Of a DNA stretch of 64,000 nucleotides, positions 61,921 to 64,000 are shown in pieces. Below the pieces are notes generated by a model. It did no database searches. It was not told where the DNA came from and was given only the letters and a program-made list of their open reading frames with translations. Positions within the stretch are counted from its first letter, which is position 1, and each line of letters begins with the position of its first letter. The stretch spans positions 46,274 to 110,273 of the forward strand of contig NZ_AUEF01000009.1 of NCBI RefSeq assembly GCF_000425845.1. The letters are read 5' to 3'. Source of the DNA: Jeotgalicoccus psychrophilus DSM 19085. GTDB lineage: Bacteria; Bacillota; Bacilli; Staphylococcales; Salinicoccaceae. The translations under genes were made by a program, and so were the position numbers.

Positions 61921-62289
61921 ATGGAAATGAAGAAAATAGTAAAGCAGGATGTCCAAAAAGTCTTAACAGCGTACGAAAATACACCCGTCTACCTGCACGT
62001 TGAAATTACAAGCGGTATGTATGCTAGTCATTTGGATGATAATGTCTTTAATGCCGGTACATTCCTCCGCAATATTCAGGTGGAATTCATTCAGGCAACA
62101 ATCCGCGGCGGTAACCGCTCAAAAGAGCACCGCGTCGGATTAAAGCTCGCCAATGGCGGCTGGGTTTACGTTCTCGGTTTAACGCATTATATTGAAGGCG
62201 AAAGCGGAGAATTTATCATGCACGGCTTTAATGCAGAGGGCAAGCTCGCTTCAGCACTTGAAATTTCAACACAACCATTCTTTAAGTAG
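61921..62289 (+). CDS. YojF-family (DUF1806) protein
   Basis: The 122-aa protein matches YojF, which always accompanies the bacillithiol deacetylase gene: MASGMYASHLDDNVFNAGTF-like segment (TSGMYASHLDDNVFNAGTFL), RNIQVEFIQATIRGG and YIEGESGEFIMHGFN. The ATG at 61921 has AGGAG 10 bases upstream. Co-occurrence with bshB suggests a role in bacillithiol metabolism, not shown. Confidence 0.85.
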   Translation: MEMKKIVKQDVQKVLTAYENTPVYLHVEITSGMYASHLDDNVFNAGTFLRNIQVEFIQATIRGGNRSKEHRVGLKLANGGWVYVLGLTHYIEGESGEFIMHGFNAEGKLASALEISTQPFFK

Positions 62290-62300
62290 GAGGAAATCAC

Positions 62301-62975
62301 ATGGATTTTTCACAGGAAAATCACGTTCTTGTTGTTTTCCCTCACCCCGACGATGAAGCATTCGGTGTCAGCGGAACAATAATGAAATACAGAGAGAAAC
62401 AAGTGCCTGTCACGTATGCATGTCTGACATTTGGCGATATGGGCCGTAACCTTGGTTACCCGCCGTTTGCAACACGCGAGTCGCTGCACTCAATCCGTAA
62501 AGCCGAAGTCGAAGAGTCAGCTCGCATTATGGGTATTGACGATCTCCGCCTGCTCGGATTCAGAGATAAAACACTCGAATTCGAAGAACATGGTAAACTT
62601 AAAGGCGTTATTACCGATTTAATCGATGAACTTCAGCCAACGCGTATTATTACGTTCTACCCCGGCTACTCAGTGCACCCCGATCACGAGGCCACTGCAG
62701 ATGCTGTTATAGAATCACTGGCTGATATGCCTAAAGATAAACGTCCGGCACTTCAACTCGTGGCGTTTGATAATCGTACTTTCGATGATCTCGGTGAACC
62801 GGATATTGTCATCGATATTGACGGCTTTACAGAACGGAAACTGGATGTCATGGCAGCCCATCGTTCACAAACCGGAAAATTGCTCGAAGACCTTGCGGCA
62901 GATACACAGCAGGGCGACGATGCACGGAACCGATGGATGAGATACGAGAACTTTTACAGTTACGAAATTGACTAA
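62301..62975 (+). CDS. bshB2: Bacillithiol biosynthesis deacetylase BshB2
   Basis: The 224-aa LmbE-fold protein has the zinc motif FPHPDDEAFGVSG at the N-terminus, the AxxR-like GFRDKTLEF and YPGYSVHPDHEATA with the third metal His. It deacetylates GlcNAc-malate in the synthesis of bacillithiol, the main low-molecular-weight thiol of Staphylococcaceae and Bacillus. It starts 11 bases after the YojF stop with AGGAGG. Confidence 0.92.
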   Translation: MDFSQENHVLVVFPHPDDEAFGVSGTIMKYREKQVPVTYACLTFGDMGRNLGYPPFATRESLHSIRKAEVEESARIMGIDDLRLLGFRDKTLEFEEHGKLKGVITDLIDELQPTRIITFYPGYSVHPDHEATADAVIESLADMPKDKRPALQLVAFDNRTFDDLGEPDIVIDIDGFTERKLDVMAAHRSQTGKLLEDLAADTQQGDDARNRWMRYENFYSYEID

Positions 62976-62987
62976 GGAGCATTATAA

Positions 62988-63866
62988 ATGGAAGAATTTG
63001 ACTTGACGACGCGAGAAGGTCGTTTTAAACATTTTGGTTCAGTTGATCCTGTTGAAGGCACTAAGCCAAAAAATAAAGAAGATATGGCAGATTTACAAAA
63101 CTCACGTAAAGACTTCCTTTTTGAAGTCGACTCTGTCGGCATTAACAATTTAACTTACCCTGTAGTTATAGGTGATTTTCAGTCAGTCGGGAATTTCGAG
63201 CTGGCGACCAGCCTCGAAAAAGATGAAAAAGGCATCAACATGAGCCGTTTAATCGAATCATTGGAAAGTGTAAATAACGGCGGTGTACCGCTCGACTTCG
63301 GTACACTAAAAGAACTCCTGTCGAAACTCCGTGACCGCATGAAACAAAACTCAGCAGAATTGACTGTCGACGGCAAATGGTTCTTTAACAAACCATCACC
63401 AGGTACAGGTCTGAACGCTGTAGCCAACGCAGATGTTATTTACTCAGCAGCATTTGACGGCGAATCATTTACACGCAAACAATTCGGCATGACAGCACAA
63501 GTTACTACACTCTGCCCATGCTCAAAAGAAATCAGTGAATACAGCGCACACAACCAGCGCGGCAACGTTAAAGTTTTAATCGATATTGATGACAGTGTTG
63601 AACTTCCTGCAACGTATAAAGAAGACCTATACGAAGTACTCGAAATCAATGCATCAAGTCAGCTCTATCCGATTTTAAAACGCACAGACGAGAAAATGGT
63701 TACAGAACGCGCATATGAAAACCCGCGCTTCGTCGAAGATCTGATCCGTCTAGTTGCATACGACTTAGTCGAACTCGATTGGGTTAAAGGCTTCGAACTC
63801 GAATGCCGCAACGAAGAAAGTATCCACCAGCACGACGCATTCAGCCGTTTGAAATATCAGAAATAA
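62988..63866 (+). CDS. folE2: GTP cyclohydrolase IB (FolE2)
   Basis: The 292-aa protein is the metal-tolerant GTP cyclohydrolase: the catalytic segment [21 protein letters not shown] with the Cys-Pro-Cys and His, and [17 protein letters not shown]. It opens folate or queuosine synthesis; in staphylococci the FolE2 form replaces the zinc enzyme under metal limitation. It begins 12 bases after bshB2 and ends in a strong terminator. Confidence 0.95.
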   Translation: MEEFDLTTREGRFKHFGSVDPVEGTKPKNKEDMADLQNSRKDFLFEVDSVGINNLTYPVVIGDFQSVGNFELATSLEKDEKGINMSRLIESLESVNNGGVPLDFGTLKELLSKLRDRMKQNSAELTVDGKWFFNKPSPGTGLNAVANADVIYSAAFDGESFTRKQFGMTAQVTTLCPCSKEISEYSAHNQRGNVKVLIDIDDSVELPATYKEDLYEVLEINASSQLYPILKRTDEKMVTERAYENPRFVEDLIRLVAYDLVELDWVKGFELECRNEESIHQHDAFSRLKYQK

Positions 63867-63875
63867 CTATTGGAG

Positions 63876-63905
63876 ACCGAAACCTTTGAGTTTCGGTTTT
63901 TTTGT
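63876..63905 (+). terminator. Terminator of folE2
   Basis: ACCGAAAC/GTTTCGGT stem with a 6-base loop and TTTTTTTT. Confidence 0.92.
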
Positions 63906-63913
63906 TGGGGTTA

Positions 63914-64000
63914 GCCGAATTCCTATGACAGATATTCATTGAATTCCTAAACGCTGCGGGTTTCTATGACAGACATTCATCGAATTCCTAAACGCTGCGG
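63914..64000. repeat. Tandem array C, 41-bp period (at least two units, cut by the window)
   Basis: The word CTATGACAGA recurs at 63923 and 63964, 41 bp apart. Unit C aligns without gaps to unit B over all 41 positions with roughly two thirds identity; the blocks CTATGA, TTCATCGA, AAAC and CGG are shared. Confidence 0.85.

Overview
The window is chromosomal DNA of a low-GC Gram-positive bacterium. The core genes point to the family Staphylococcaceae, probably Jeotgalicoccus, Salinicoccus or a close relative. Reasons: coproheme decarboxylase hemQ next to pta and a LipL-type lipoyl amidotransferase; bacillithiol deacetylase bshB2 preceded by a yojF-type gene and followed by folE2; a staphylococcal-type pdxK; Ung that matches my memory of staphylococcal Ung almost motif for motif; and AGGAGG ribosome sites throughout. 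The species call is inference from memory, with no database search.

Layout. (1) 1-5180, minus strand, AT-rich: a restriction-modification or defence operon with an N6-adenine methyltransferase, a cytosine-C5 methyltransferase, an unrecognised 285-aa protein and an McrB-like AAA+ GTPase cut by the window edge. (2) 5655-12285, minus strand, also AT-rich: a catabolic operon with a creatinase-like M24 hydrolase lacking canonical metal ligands, two paralogous amidohydrolases and a sodium:solute symporter, plus a PucR-type regulator and a candidate operator. (3) 12424-15312: ABC exporter, VOC and GNAT genes and a lone tRNA-Val(GAC). (4) 15460-17732: an MHS-type transporter with an ornithine cyclodeaminase-family enzyme. 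(5) 17829-25486: a copper and envelope-thiol cluster with a two-component system, DUF1541 lipoprotein, CopY repressor, CopB ATPase, CueP lipoprotein, CcdA and a ResA-like thioredoxin, with visible cop boxes. (6) 25796-33897: lipoproteins, a TDT transporter, PPK2, an alcohol dehydrogenase remnant, an M20 hydrolase and a tandem paralogue pair, one carrying a pRiA4b-ORF3-like domain. (7) 34018-51237: mostly housekeeping (aspA, two peptidases, an iron or cobalamin uptake pair without ATPase, argS, gldA, an HD phosphohydrolase, lipL-pta, hemQ). (8) 51374-58707: two ABC modules with their own regulators (XRE and GntR) and two YxlE-like small proteins. (9) 59331-63866: ung, pdxK, bshB2, folE2.

Between the genes are two kinds of repeat that the gene list does not explain. 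Three tandem arrays, at 33 kb, 59 kb and the right edge, all have a period of exactly 41 bp, although one of them has an unrelated sequence. Two elements of about 80 bp, at 33.9 kb and 51.3 kb, share unpaired core motifs but have different and still self-complementary outer stems, which suggests a mobile or structured palindromic element. One of them abuts the truncated end of a flavin reductase gene.

How the parts fit: the copper genes form a coherent response in which CopB exports copper, CueP binds it outside the membrane, and CcdA with the ResA-like protein could keep the CueP cysteines reduced. The PucR-linked operon looks like uptake and stepwise hydrolysis of a small amide or dipeptide-like nitrogen compound of unknown identity.
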